The notes beneath the pieces were generated by a model. The model worked only from the letters and a program-made list of their open reading frames with translations, was not told the DNA's origin and made no database searches. Shown here piece by piece: positions 39,891-52,148 of a DNA stretch of 64,000 bases. The stretch comes from Prosapia bicincta (taxonomy: Eukaryota > Arthropoda > Insecta > Hemiptera > Cercopidae), in NCBI GenBank assembly GCA_036971475.1, contig JBAIZL010000238.1, forward strand, positions 2,501-66,500, read 5' to 3'. Every line of letters begins with the position of its first letter. The first letter of the stretch is position 1. Position numbers and translations under genes: made by a program.

Positions 39891-41555
39891 AAAATAATTT
39901 TATTATAATAATATATATAGATAGTCTTTATTTCTCACGTGAAACGATAACATGATTTTGTAAAATCCATATAGCCTACATTACTCAACATTTCATGTGC
40001 TTTCTTAACATCTCAATAATGAACAGATAAACTTTTTATTGTTTTCTATTACAACTCAAACATTAATACTAACGCAATGCACTAGTTTGTAACTTTGATA
40101 CACACATTACATAATATTTGTTACTTCATGTTGTAGGTATATAATAATTTCGTGCTCGAATATTTAACAAGTTCATAAACATTATCACAATGCTATACAA
40201 AATAACAAAACAATGAGCCATAACTTTGCACTCACGCACAAACACGCATAAATCAATTGTAACAATTTCCAAAATAAAAACTTTAAAGTGAAACACCGTT
40301 TCATTATCCGAATTTATCAATTTTCATATGTTTTGTGCAAAATCTTTTCCCAATTGTGTTATTTTAGATTTAAATGTAACTTATTGCGCTTTATTTTAAA
40401 GGTACCATCAGTTATTAAAATAATACTGTTCTAAGGATACAGTGTAAATAGTCATATGGTTCAGATCTACTCTATGCACTTTCATTTTAGAATTTCATCA
40501 ATAGATACATTTATTTTATTAAATTTACTGTTTTTTTTAAAAAAATTAAACAAGCAAATGAAAGATGGATTCAGGAAATTGGCTTTACTAACCTACTTTC
40601 AAATCAGTTTTTCCTTTTACATTTAACGAGCTAATATTCCAGTTTTAAGCAGAACATCTTCCTTCGAGCGTGACTAAAGTTTTAAAGGATTAAAATTACA
40701 TTTACGTCGGGGTGTGTAAGCGGGAGAAACACGTCATAAAGTAATTGACAAATGAAGTTTGATTGACATTTCAAAACGTGACCAAACTGTACAAAGTCGT
40801 ATATCTATGAAAACGTACAGGTTTTTCCATATCATTTAAATTTCGTAGGTGATGTAATGGTTATAAACTTAAAATTTACGTCTATAGACATTTAACTAAA
40901 TTATATATATTATGCATTTTAAATTTTTACAACTTTATTTTTGTTAGTGTTTAATACAGTTTACTATAACAAGTCCTATAATTGTATACAACATATATAA
41001 CTTATCAAGATATATTATTGCATTTTAGTTTCCATGAATTAGGTTTATAAACAGTAGTTAGTGTTTAATTACTCTATTGGCCTAATTATAGTTAGTGGTA
41101 TGCCTACCATAAACAAACATTATAGTAGGAACATGTTTACTCCCAGTAAATAATAGTATAATTTATCGATTAACTAACTAAATCGGGAAATTATAGCAAT
41201 AAAATACCCCATCTAACAGTTTTACAGTATCGTGTGAGAGTATAAATTCAACTAAATGACTCTATTCTTTGAATAAAAACAACAGTATCCCTGGAAAAGT
41301 TAACAAAGGAACAGAAAAACACCAAAATTACATTTTATTAAACTTCAATAGTACAAGTAATTTTGCCAATAGAGTGTTAACTTTGACAAAAAAAAATATC
41401 TGAAATACAAGAAAATACATTAAATATACAAGCTTTACATTCAATTTAAATCCAAAATATTGGTGTTATGGTTCCTTTTTACCCATGGCTTATTTCAGAA
41501 TTTACCTAAAATGGTAATTCCTGGTACTCAATCAATTATCGATTTTATAGGTTAG
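39891..41555. other. AT-rich non-coding DNA
   Basis: No gene. 40,640-40,830 matches 9,120-9,290 weakly (see 8.8 kb). A minus-strand 64-codon ORF at 40,126-40,320 has no motif. Confidence 0.4.
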
Positions 41556-42245
41556 GGATTCGCTCGCAACAAGTTATTGTTCCTCAACTTGTCATTTATG
41601 ACCTGTGTTATCTAATTTTTTACAGAATTGTTCTGATAACCAAAATTCACAATTTATACTCTGGTTTCATACAAGCGATTATTATTTATCAATAAAAAGT
41701 GAAATAATTAACAAATAAATAAATATAGATATTTATTTATTTTACATTATGCCAAAGTAAACCCATTTCGGGATTTAAAAATGACCAATTTGCATATAAC
41801 GAATGTGTGTGTAATACCCAAATTATTTTGCCAAGAGGAAACACAACTGCATCAGTTTCACAAGCATTTGAAGCAGGTATTGTTATATGTATGCCTATTT
41901 TTACAAGCGAAGAGGTAGAAATGGTCTATTTCTATTTTAAAGGGAATGGCCATTCGCTCGCAACAAGTTATTGTTCGTCAACTTGCCATGTATGGTCTGT
42001 GATATCTAATTTCTACAGCATTGTTCTGAGGATTAACATTGACAATAAATGCTCTTGTTTTATAGAAGTGATTGTTATTAATGAATAAAAACTCAAAAAA
42101 AAAAATAAATATGTATATTACATTATCCCAAAATAAAAACAAGTTTCGACAATTTAAAGTGACCTCTTTACATAAACGACTGATTGTGTAACAATCAAAT
42201 CCTATTGTCATGAGGAAACACAACTACAACAGTTTTACATTCTGA
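41556..42245 (+). repeat. Two diverged tandem copies of a ~395-bp unit
   Basis: 41,560-41,880 and 41,955-42,245 share attcgctcgcaacaagttat, tctaat.t.tacag.attgttctga, aagcgattattattta.tcaataaaaa-like, and gaggaaacacaactgcatca / gaggaaacacaactacaaca stretches. The 93-codon ORF spanning them is not preserved between copies. Confidence 0.7.
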
Positions 42246-42703
42246 TTTGTGATTGAAAAATTAAGAGACTGGAAACAAGATAACATTATATTGATATCCA
42301 AATTAAATTATATTCATAACTACCTAATTATTAACCTAATTTTAAATTATTTCATAAAATTGTATGTAACAAGCATTTGAAGCAGTTATTTATGCCTACT
42401 TCTAACAAAGCTACGAGACAGTATTTAATATTTCCCGACAGTAATACAGAGTAAATCTTTTATACCCACTACCCTCACACCTGATATAGCATGTAATTAA
42501 GCATTTTGAAAATCTGTGCCCTTATCTCAAAGCATCCTATATTTCTAGGATATATCAAATAATTCTACTTCAAATAATTGAAACTTTGTAGTAATAGTAA
42601 CTAACATGCACAGTTTCTCAACTATCAGTTTTAAAAGGCTTTTGATCGCTTTTAGGTTTACATATAGATAATAAAAAATTGTTTTTAATAATCGTATAAA
42701 TAA

Positions 42704-43003
42704 TTGTTGAAACCAATAATTGTTCGTGATGCACAAGCCAAACTACTTTGGAAGCATTTGAAAGCAGCTTTTGTTCTAGGCAAAGAAATAAGAAGCCAAG
42801 GACGCCTAGCCAGCAAAATGCTCTGGAAGAACTTACAGTGGAAAGCTGCCCATAAACGCTGCAAAATTGAAGGATCTAATACACTTAAAACTGTTCTTGA
42901 CCAATCCCGACTCTCAAGCACTCTACGATTCACTGGTTCCTGCCTCTCAGATGAACGAAGGAGAAGAAGACGACATCGAGTACGCAGACGATCAACCAAT
43001 TGA
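42704..43003 (+). CDS. Unrecognised exon-like ORF, basic C-terminus
   Basis: A 99-residue reading frame opened by TTG right after an in-frame TAA; no ATG near its start. It stands out from its surroundings by higher GC and by a protein-like composition: a Lys/Leu/Trp-containing first part (KLLWKHLKAAFVLGKEI), repeated LWK motifs, then an Arg-rich tail (DERRRRRRHRVRRRS) and TGA. A plausible splice acceptor (pyrimidine-rich, ending ttctag) lies at 42,779-42,780, so a 3'-terminal exon starting there is possible. I do not recognise a family. It could equally be a retrogene or repeat fragment. The antisense strand is also open over 104 codons, which weakens the case. Confidence 0.25.
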   Translation: MLKPIIVRDAQAKLLWKHLKAAFVLGKEIRSQGRLASKMLWKNLQWKAAHKRCKIEGSNTLKTVLDQSRLSSTLRFTGSCLSDERRRRRRHRVRRRSTN

Positions 43004-43659
43004 TAAACCTCAGTAACTGACGAAAACGATCAAAATCCACGGGTCATTTGTTTTCGAAAATTAATTTTCTAAGTTGGCTATGTTACAAGTGTTTTTTATG
43101 TCTGCTAATGTATAATAAATCATGTGCTACACCATAACAAGCTTTACACATTTTATTCATACCTTTTATAATGTATTTAATCGACTTAAAACTTAAAAAA
43201 TGCAATACTGAAACTTTTGGTGCAGGGGACTACGATCGTTCTTCCCCGTGGTCCTTCGATTGGTATTTTAAAGAGAGACACCCTAAAGCAAATCTAAAAA
43301 TAATTATAGTTTATTGAAATTCATACTATGTAGAACAGGATTTTGAGATAAAACCAGACAAAAAAAAATACTAAGAGGTTTTCGTATTCCAAATTTCTTT
43401 AAGCCATTACAGTGTCATCTAATAAACGTTTGAAATAATAATACGGCTGTTGAGTACAAAACTAAAGTGTCTGCATTAAACATTCGGGACGTTTATGTGC
43501 TGGATTTATACAATGGATTCCAGACAAAAGAATAATCAGACTCATATAATCAGTGTTCGTACATTATGTAAAAATAACAAATAAAAGTAGAGTTAAACAC
43601 ACCCATGAGACTAATTTTCAACCAAATCTCTTATACCGGGAAGTATTTCTAGATGCATG

Positions 43660-44635
43660 TAAGTAATAAAACCTTTCCATACCATGGTAAAATACACTTA
43701 TCTTGTTTAACCTGATAAAACTAATATTTATCGCAAGAATTTTAGTGAAATTAAAATACTATTAATTACATCAATCATAGTTATGCAGAATAGTTTATAA
43801 CTTTATAGAACTTTATATGACAGAAATACAACACTAGTGATTTGATGATAAAGAAATCCCCTTGTTTCACTTCCTTTGTTTCATATTTTGTAATGGAAAT
43901 GTGGCGTAGCTTATTACGTATTTTATTACTACATTTCGTGCTTTATTATCTTATTTCTAACCTCCATTATTAAAGAATATTTCATTTCAATTATAAATAA
44001 TAAAAATTAAATATTCAAATATAAGGAATTATTAAACTCAATAAAGTTAAATTATTGTTTACCTAACCTTTTTTAATATTAGAGGATATTGTTTTTTCAG
44101 GAAAATTATTTGTATGTTCAAGTAACAAATAACTTACCATGGAATCAAAGTTCAACTGAGATGATTTCCCAAGGGTTATATATTTTGGCCAGAACCGGAA
44201 GTAAATCATTGACCTTCATCTATCAAGGTAGAAATGCTGTGAGCAATGCTTAGAGCCTGCAGAGGTAAAGTGAAGATTTATGTAAGAAATAAAACTTTTC
44301 TATACCATAGTAAACTTTTAAACTTAGTACACTTTTCTTGTTTAACATAATACAACTGTTATTTATTTATCGTAAGAATTTTAGTAAAACGTTATAATAT
44401 TATTACTTATAGCAATGATACTTACGCTGAATAGTTTACTTTTTTGTAATTGGTTTTATAAGGCATCGATTCAAATAAAGAAAACTAGTGATTTAATGAT
44501 AAATAAATCTCCTTATTTTATTAATTTATTTTCTTATTTGGCAATTTAAATGTGCACCTTATTATAAATATTATTACTAACTTTTATGTCTTTTTATCTT
44601 ATTTCTAACGTCATTTATTATGGAAATTTTTTATT
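43660..44635 (+). repeat. Two diverged direct copies, ~620 bp apart
   Basis: 43,662-43,985 and 44,283-44,630 share aataaaac.tttc.ataccat.gtaaa, tcttgtttaac, aagaattttagt, aa.actagtgattt.atgataaa and 'ttatcttatttctaac' stretches. Between them, 44,140-44,275 is the partner of 28,030-28,200. Confidence 0.65.
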
Positions 44636-45170
44636 TGGCCTTTCAAAGAATAGTTTTCATTTGTTGACGTCTGCATTATGTTTATGTAGCTGTGTTTGTA
44701 TTACTGATCATTGGTTTATAATTTAGATATTTTGCACGCATTATATCGTCCCGTACAACGGAAACTAATGTCCGGAAATATTTAGTATAAAGCTGTTTAT
44801 ACAATGTTTCTATTTTTTTTTTTTTTACACTTGTCCAATAGGAAGATGATTCCGATATAACGTAAAGACCCAATCAGTTCAACCTAGCATGAAGTCGTAA
44901 CGTTCGACGTCGGCGTAAAATATTGCAACAAGTGACTACGGCACGAACCAGACTAGATGTAGGAAGAGTATTTGTCACCTGTTCCATTCAAACAATATAC
45001 CGTTTTAGTAAATGATACAATATTTTAGAAAACAGATTTAGGTTACACAGTTAATAATATAAATAGTGTGTTAACTTAAATGCCTATTGTTAAATCTATA
45101 GTTAATTATTTTACAGTCAGAACTATTATGTTACTGCGAAATTTGATATTGAATTGTATAAATGGTTCAC
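44636..45170. other. Non-coding DNA before the second LINE fragment
   Basis: Nothing recognisable. Confidence 0.35.
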
Positions 45171-45172
45171 TT

Positions 45173-45771
45173 ATAGCTCTACCTTGACGCTTTGCCTTAG
45201 ACCGATTGAAGGTCGACGAAAGGATTGGGCCTCAGGATATTCCGCATGTTGCAGAAAACAAAACAGATCGCAATACAATGGGTGACGGGGCACTGTGACA
45301 TCAGAGGAAACGAAAAAGCAGATAGTTTGGCCAAGCATGGCTGCTCCATGGCGCAGCCGATCCTCCCCCTCTCATACCGCAGTGTCTGTCGGAATATAAA
45401 CAGCACTATCAGCGACTCCGTGAAACGGGACAGGAAACAAGCTGCTACAGGAAAGCAATGGGAAAAGATCATCCAATCAAGCATACCACTGGATCTTCCG
45501 AGAGGCGTAGCCGTGGCTTTGTTTAGGATGACCACTGGACATGACTACCTACAGAGACACCTGCATCGCATGAAAGTGGTAGACACACCAATCTGCCCAC
45601 TCTGCTCCGACAATGAAGGGACGGCAGAGCATCTTACCACTTGTGACGGCCTGAAAGATATCTTTCACGAGGAGACCAGGGAAGGACTCGCTACATTTAA
45701 CTGGGAGGCACGGCGTCGGATGGCTGAGAGGCCAACGACAGGCGTTGGCTGAAGTAAGAAGTAAGTAAGGA
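45173..45771 (+). mobile_element. 3' fragment of a second I/R1-group LINE
   Basis: Contains only the end of ORF2 and a tail made of AAGT/AAGTA repeats (45,751-45,771). The left edge is uncertain: similarity to the 31.7 kb region can be followed, with a stop or frame change, back to about 45,173. It belongs to a related but different subfamily from the 29.5 kb copy. Confidence 0.75.
45225..45752 (+). pseudogene. LINE ORF2 C-terminus (end of RNase H and Cys/His knuckle)
   Basis: 175 codons. Begins inside RNase H and keeps its last motif (WVTGH...GNEKADSLAKHG). A linker follows, then a conserved stretch, VALFRMTTGHDYLQ..LHR, shared with the 29.5 kb copy. A terminal knuckle CPLC...TAEHLTTC comes next, ending in GVG. 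The reverse transcriptase is absent, so this is a dead 5' truncation. It shows that the 29.5 kb copy should also end in GVG, and so supports a frameshift there. Confidence 0.8.
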
Positions 45772-45794
45772 TATTTAGCACAAACGCATACAAA

Positions 45795-48700
45795 TTTCCA
45801 CCCCTTCTAGATTCACGCAGTCTCTTTATACCATGATTAGTGTAAATATTATAGTTTTAGTAGAACTTTGTTACTTTGTAGCGCATTAGATCTCACGTAA
45901 CTTAGTTTTATCATATTATAAAAAAGGAAAATTAAATATTAGTTACATTCGTGTATAGACCTTTGATTTATTCAAACCACTACAATGGAAATAAAGTTAG
46001 GAAAGCTGTTGTTCGAATTTCTAAAGCCCTTTATAAATGTGTTAGAAGTGTATTATAAATTAGCGATATATTTTACTATGTATCAGTCTAAGTAAAAATA
46101 CATTGCTCGCATATTTAAAGCTTCTAAAATAGTCGATTTCAATATGCAGACCATTAGGTACAACAATAGGAATTTTTTTAAACATATATGTTATATATGT
46201 AGGTCTAACAAACAACAAAATCAGGTTGAAGGCTTACGACCTGTTATTTCAAGGCGTGACACTGACAAAGCTCAAATTAATCATATGGCTCACGTCATCC
46301 AAGTTGAATAAGGTTTGAAACTAATTAAATCTAATCCTCTCAGTGACGTCACTCCTTTCCTAGGCTTACAACTTCCTCAGTGTGTTTGCCCACAAACTTA
46401 AGGTGAATCCAGAACGTTGTGATTCTTTGTAGAAGAGTATTTTTACTATCCAAGGTAATTTAATTACTTGTAAGATATACAGTAAGCTTAATAAGTAAGC
46501 TCTATAAGTGCAATGCGTGATTAGAAATATGATAGTCTTATTAAATAAAAAAAAAACTCATAATTCAGAAAAAAATACTGTCTTAATTGTATGGGCAAAT
46601 AAATCAACTTTATGGGTTAAATAAAAATAGGAAAAACTAATTTACTAATAAAATAAAAGTTTTTCTAGAAATAAATTTATATAAATGTTTTTGGTATTTA
46701 ATTATAAAACTGATTTAATTTTTCACTAGGACATTCACATGTTTCTGCTACCTGTAGTATATTTTGTTTGTTGCTACTTGCTTCTACATTGCCTTCTATT
46801 ATATAATGTTTGGACTTTTCTAATGGTTGACTTGAGGCGTTTGATACTACTATTTCAATGTCAATTTTCCGTACACGATTAAATTCGTCGTTGATGTTTG
46901 TTTAAATTTGCTAAACTTAGTTGGTAACATCCAATAATGATGATATTTTTCACGAAGGTTGTGTTGTCTGACGTGTCGCATAACTAATACGATTTCTGCA
47001 ATTCTATTCGATTTCCTGCACTTTGTGAAGGTTGACTTTACCAAACTGCTAATTTAGTCTGAGTTCTTTGAAATCATGAGTTACCTTTCCTTCCAAGACA
47101 CACTTCCATAAACATATAAGCCTGTATTTTGTACAGGGCAATATATTAGTATAATAAAGAAGTTTTTTTTCAAAAGAAAACAATCTTATTGCCATCATAT
47201 TTGTTGGTTTCCTGCTATGAACAAAATTGTAAGGCACATGAAATCAATATAATATTTTCACACCACCGTAAGAAAGCTAAATAACACAATTATGTTTCAA
47301 AATAAAATTTAGAAAGCCCCCCCTCTTTAGTCACATTTTAACAAATAGCCTTCCTCGTGCCGTTGCCTATGCGCATAATCAGTATAGAGGCTATATCTGA
47401 AAACATAAATATTGAAAGCTTTAATTTATTTGTCGTTGTTTAAGATATAAGGGCTACCTCCGTAGCTGGATTCCTTGGAGTAAATCCGATCAGTTGAAGA
47501 TGGATCTTTTGGTCACCACTAGCACTGACCTGTTCCTGTCTGGCCTCTTACGACACACACACTTTGTCTTCTCTTATTTTATTTGCCATTTCAATTTAAA
47601 AAGACCGGAAAAAGGAAGTACGTAGAGAACAGATGATTATAAACGGAGAACATAGTGTGCTACCATCGATCGAACCATTAGCCACTACTTACGGTAATTA
47701 GAGCTGTTTGGCGCCAATACAAAAACACGTTACAATATAACAGTCAAAATATAAACTAAGACAGACTATAAGACAACATTTTCAAACATACAATTCATAA
47801 CTATAACATTTAACTCTATAGGATTTCATGCGCTTATGCAGCTAAACTGTGCAATAAATTATTAATTACTATGACTCATCGGTTAACATGAAGTGAATGA
47901 TTGTCATTTTTGTAGCTGCACGGTATGCATATACGGGTAAAATTAAGTAAATATTAAAATGTAATTAATTTATCCCGTAAAATTATAATTTAAATAAAAT
48001 CCTAAAATCCTTTGCATTACTAATAAGAAGTTGTACACAAACAAGTTCTACCAACATCGTATCCTTCAACTAATAATTACAAAGCTACTCCATTAGACAA
48101 ATTGCAACTTTAAAATGTCACAAAGATTGTAGCAAATGACTTTTGAGAGTTCATTTGAACTCGTGTCGAGCGACCGAATAATTTATTATTTGATCAAGGG
48201 TAGAAGTTTTCTATTGATTTAAATTTCTCTCCTAAATAACAGTGAAAATTAAATTCCAGAAGATGTTTAATAAAGTCGCCTCCTTCCTTTGCTCTTTACT
48301 GTGTTTAAAGTTATTGTTAAAGTTATTACTGTTGAAATTATTAAATAACTTTCTTTGGAATTATTATTACTAATATTATTAGCTTTTTGCTTTATGTTCA
48401 AAATTCAATAAATTTGCAAAAATTTAATTTTAATAGCTTACTTTTTTATTTTAGCTTATTATCAACCTTCTAATTTTAACATCTTCTTCATCCCACTGTT
48501 TTCAGGCCAGTTTGTTCAGTTCGCTACGAATAAAATAAAAATGAGTGCCTTATACTTTTACTAGAAAATAATACTTTCATACTTCATACTTCATAATACG
48601 TCAATTCCACTAATATGTTTCTAATTTTTTTTATGGATAGTACTTCCCAATATAATGTGTTTGGTATGTATAAACGATATTTTGATACAGCGGTAAAGCG

Positions 48701-49600
48701 CATGTGAAATGAATGGGAAGTGGAAACAATATATCCTGTAAATATAAAAAGACGTAAGAAATCACGCAACATTTATAGATTTAGCAGTGATAGGGAAAAT
48801 GATGTCAGCTTGATCCTTCTTAGATTCTGACAAGGAAACTGAACAGTCATTATTTGTAAAATGTTAGGATAAAATTCAAATATATTACATAATAGAATAC
48901 ATAAGACAATGAGATGGTTTCCCGTGAAAATGAGTGTTAAATGAGACAGACTATATGTTGAACGTCCTATAAGAAGTAATTCGAGGATAATTGAAACTAA
49001 AGTCGTAATTTATTTAGCTAAAGTTGTGCACTTGAATTGCGAATAACGTCTTTTTAAGAGACCGGATATCTTGTAACGTTGCCTATTAGGTGCCATAGGA
49101 TGGGAACTGGACATTATAATGATATTATGATTGTTTTCCAGACGATTTTGTAGAGGTCAAATTTGACGGATTTGGGGAGGTAGAAAAAAAAAGTTATATA
49201 CGGATGAAATCGAAACTTTTGACTTGACAGAATAGTAAAAATAAGAAAAAAACAGGCTTAGAACATAATTGATTTTCATTCAGTGAAAATAATGAGTCAG
49301 CGAATAGTAAAAGCCACAAGAACTCCACTTTGCATTATATAATGAGTCAGCGAATAGTAAAAGCCACAAGAACTCCACTTTGCATTATAATTTTGTCAGC
49401 GTGGGTAAAGTCGAACGAGCCGTTTCGTATTATCTTTCAACAACAAGGAATAACCACCGACCACCCAATAATTTCAACATTTGAATATAATGTATTCACT
49501 CATTGACAGTTCAATCTATTTTCCATTAATCAAAACTGCCAAGTTTTTATTCCATTGTTATCCAGCTATCCTTGAACACAATAGAAACAAAACTAACAAA
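45795..49600 (+). repeat. Segmental duplicate, copy 2 (partner 35.7-39.9 kb)
   Basis: See copy 1 for landmarks. The offset falls from about 10.06 kb at the left to about 9.74 kb at the right, explained by the extra tandem copy and foldback in copy 1. The second LINE fragment ends just before this segment. A shorter third copy of one part lies at 54,480-54,640. Confidence 0.75.
49289..49388 (+). repeat. 50-bp perfect tandem duplication
   Basis: The block beginning aatgagtcagcgaatagtaa occurs at 49,291 and 49,341 without differences. Copy 1 of the large segment lacks it, so it is recent. Confidence 0.9.
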
Positions 49601-49691
49601 CCGTATAATGGTTAGAAACCTTTTTTAAATAATTCTTATATAATAATGTATTTACTTAAATTTTGAAAAATATTTTGTCTAGATAAAATGG

Positions 49692-49695
<4 letters not shown>

Positions 49696-49731
<36 letters not shown>
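49696..49731. repeat. (TA)n microsatellite
   Basis: TA tract of about 36 bp. Confidence 0.95.
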
Positions 49732-49732
<1 letters not shown>

Positions 49733-49779
49733 GACACTTTCATAAACAAGAATTTTCATTTTATTTTGCTTAATACATT

Positions 49780-49830
49780 GAAGCTTTTCGCTGATTGGCA
49801 ATATTATCAGCATTATCAAAATGTCCCAAG
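49780..49830 (-). repeat. Decayed hammerhead-like repeat
   Basis: Minus strand: a TTGATAA box where CTGANGA should be, a stem II of GCTGAT / ATCAGC, and GAAA followed by AGCTTCAATG. Compared with 37.2 kb, the first C and the G of the box are mutated, so it should be inactive. Confidence 0.45.
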
Positions 49831-50410
49831 TACCTTATAGTTCTATTACTGCAACTCGACTGTTCATACAATCGTACTATGCTTAAAATATTAGTTATTC
49901 TTATTTTATCTGCTTCATTAAACAAACATCAGTAATCTATCTTTACTATAGTCTTTTATTCTTAAGATTTCATTGAATACGTTAAAATAGTATTATGTTT
50001 AGACTTAATTTGTACTTGCTCCTCAATTAGTGTATGTTTAATATTATTTTTATATAATTCTAAATTCTCAATAATATTCATTGTTAAAACTTTTTGAGCA
50101 AAAATAATTAAAAAAACATGACAAAAATAGATGTATGCTTACAGAAAGTTTTACTCAGTAAAATAGTTATCTATGGTATATCTTGAAATAATAAAAGTCT
50201 GTCTTGTTGAAGAAACATAAGAATTTTTTTATTAAGTATTTGAACCCAGTTGATTATTTGGAGAATCTTCTGTGATGCTCATGACAGTCTACGAAATCAC
50301 TGCACTATAAATTACTCAAATTTTAACTATTATCGAAATTTAGTTTTTATTTTTCTTTCTCAAAGGATGTAAATACTCATGTAATGTAAATTTTAAAACG
50401 TTATGTATAC

Positions 50411-50462
50411 TAGTTGCAGGTTTGATAAGGGCAACAAACAAGTGGCCGAAACGTTGCAAATA
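50411..50462 (+). repeat. Decayed hammerhead-like / Penelope-type motif
   Basis: TTGCA (50,414-50,418) pairs with TGCAA (50,455-50,459) as a stem I. Between them are TTGATAA and the familiar GGCCGAAACGTTGC string. The box is mutated and stem II keeps only 2-3 pairs. Confidence 0.4.
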
Positions 50463-50775
50463 TATCTGATATTTATTAACTCGTTAATTCACAACTGTAT
50501 TTTCGTTGATTTTATAACAGGTTCACACAAACTTTATTTTCTGACGTAATATATACTGAGATATTGCTATCATCTTATTTATAAATGTTGAACTCTAAAA
50601 TATAACAAATGTCGGAAACTTCTTCCATAATAACATTATTCCTACAGTATATATAAAATACATTTTTGTACAATTTAAAATAAACGTTTAATGTAAATAA
50701 TAAGAATCGGCATAAGTTATATTATCCACTTTTCTCGTGTCTTTAAATAAGTATATATAAATATTTATCGATCCA

Positions 50776-50777
<2 letters not shown>

Positions 50778-50829
<52 letters not shown>
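50778..50829. repeat. (TA)n microsatellite
   Basis: TA tract of about 52 bp. Confidence 0.95.
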
Positions 50830-50832
<3 letters not shown>

Positions 50833-51221
50833 TTATTTATTTATTTATAGTTGAACTTCTGTACATCGAAATCGAATATTAGATTGAAAAATTCGTTATG
50901 TAAAAGGATACGTTAAGGAAAAGTTGTCTTAAGAATACTCCAGGCTGATCCTACTGGAGTATAAGATCCCGCGGGCTGTCACATGCACAACACTGATATC
51001 GTGGCCATTTGTAAGGTAATAGATCAACGTTAAGATGGGAGAGCGTTTTATAATGTTTCAGTTTTCAGTGTTTCAAGATTTATGTAATTGAAAATCTAAA
51101 AATGTTTCATCAAGGTGTTTCGAATGTTTCTTTTTCACCTGCGTATGAAATAGGCGTACAGTATGTTCTGTACTCTGTATATTATGACGACTAATCAACG
51201 GTAATGAACAAATAGTGTATA

Positions 51222-51244
51222 ATATATATATATATATATATATA
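51222..51244. repeat. (TA)n microsatellite
   Basis: Short TA tract at the left edge of the 71-bp array. Confidence 0.9.
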
Positions 51245-52015
51245 TTACTATATTATGTACTCTTGTGTAATTATAATAAAATAAAACAATTTACAAATAC
51301 AAGAATAACTATAAATTACTATATTATGTACTCTTGTGTAATTATAATAAAATAAAACAATTTACAAATAGAAGAATAACTATAAATTACTATATTATGT
51401 ACTCTTGTGTAATTATAATAAAATAAAACAATTTACAAATACAAGAATAACTATAAATTACTATATTATGTACTCTTGTGTAATCATAATAAAATAAAAC
51501 AATTTACAAATACAAGAATAACTATAAATTACTATATTTTGTACTCTTGTGTAATTATAATAAAATAAAACAATTTACAAATACAAGAATAACTATAAAT
51601 TACTATATTATGTACTCTTGTGTAATTATAATAAAATAAAACAATTTACAAATACAAGAATAACTATAAATTACTATATTATGTACTCTTGTGTAATTAT
51701 AATAAAATAAAACAATTTACAAATACAAGAATAACTATAAATTACTATATTATGTACTCTTGTGTAATTATAATAAAATAAAACAATTTACAAATACAAG
51801 AATAACTATAAATTACTATATTATGTACTCTTGTGTAATTATAATAAAATAAAACAATTTACAAATACAAAAATAACTATAAATTACTATATTATGTACT
51901 CTTGTGTAATTATAATAAAATAAAACAATTTACAAATACAAGAATAACTATAAATTACTATATTATGTACTCTTGTGTAATTATAATAAAATAAAACAAT
52001 TTACAAATACAAGAA
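51245..52015 (+). repeat. 71-bp satellite array, about 11 copies
   Basis: Nearly identical 71-bp units, containing ttatgtactcttgtgtaatt and aacaatttacaaatacaaga. The array runs straight into the hammerhead-like repeat at 52,030. Its caatttacaaatacaagaata part resembles the outer arm of the 37.1 kb palindrome (attcaaatacaagaatat), so the array seems to have grown from the end of that repeat family. Confidence 0.93.
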
Positions 52016-52080
52016 TAATTTATTGAATTTACAATTCAAAGCTTTTCGTTGGCAAACAATACCAACATCCTCAAAAATAC
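52016..52080 (-). repeat. Hammerhead-like repeat, single mutated core
   Basis: Minus strand: TTGAGGA (plus 52,068-52,074; first C changed to T), an extra T, stem II GTTGGTA / TGCCAAC (one G-U), GAAA (plus 52,044-52,047), then AGCTTTGAAT. Same family as the 37.2 kb arm, but present once, not as a palindrome. Confidence 0.5.
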
Positions 52081-52102
52081 CAAAGGACCAACATCCTCGT
52101 CG

Positions 52103-52103
<1 letters not shown>

Positions 52104-52144
<41 letters not shown>
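52104..52144. repeat. (TA)n microsatellite
   Basis: TA tract of about 41 bp. Confidence 0.95.
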
Positions 52145-52148
<4 letters not shown>

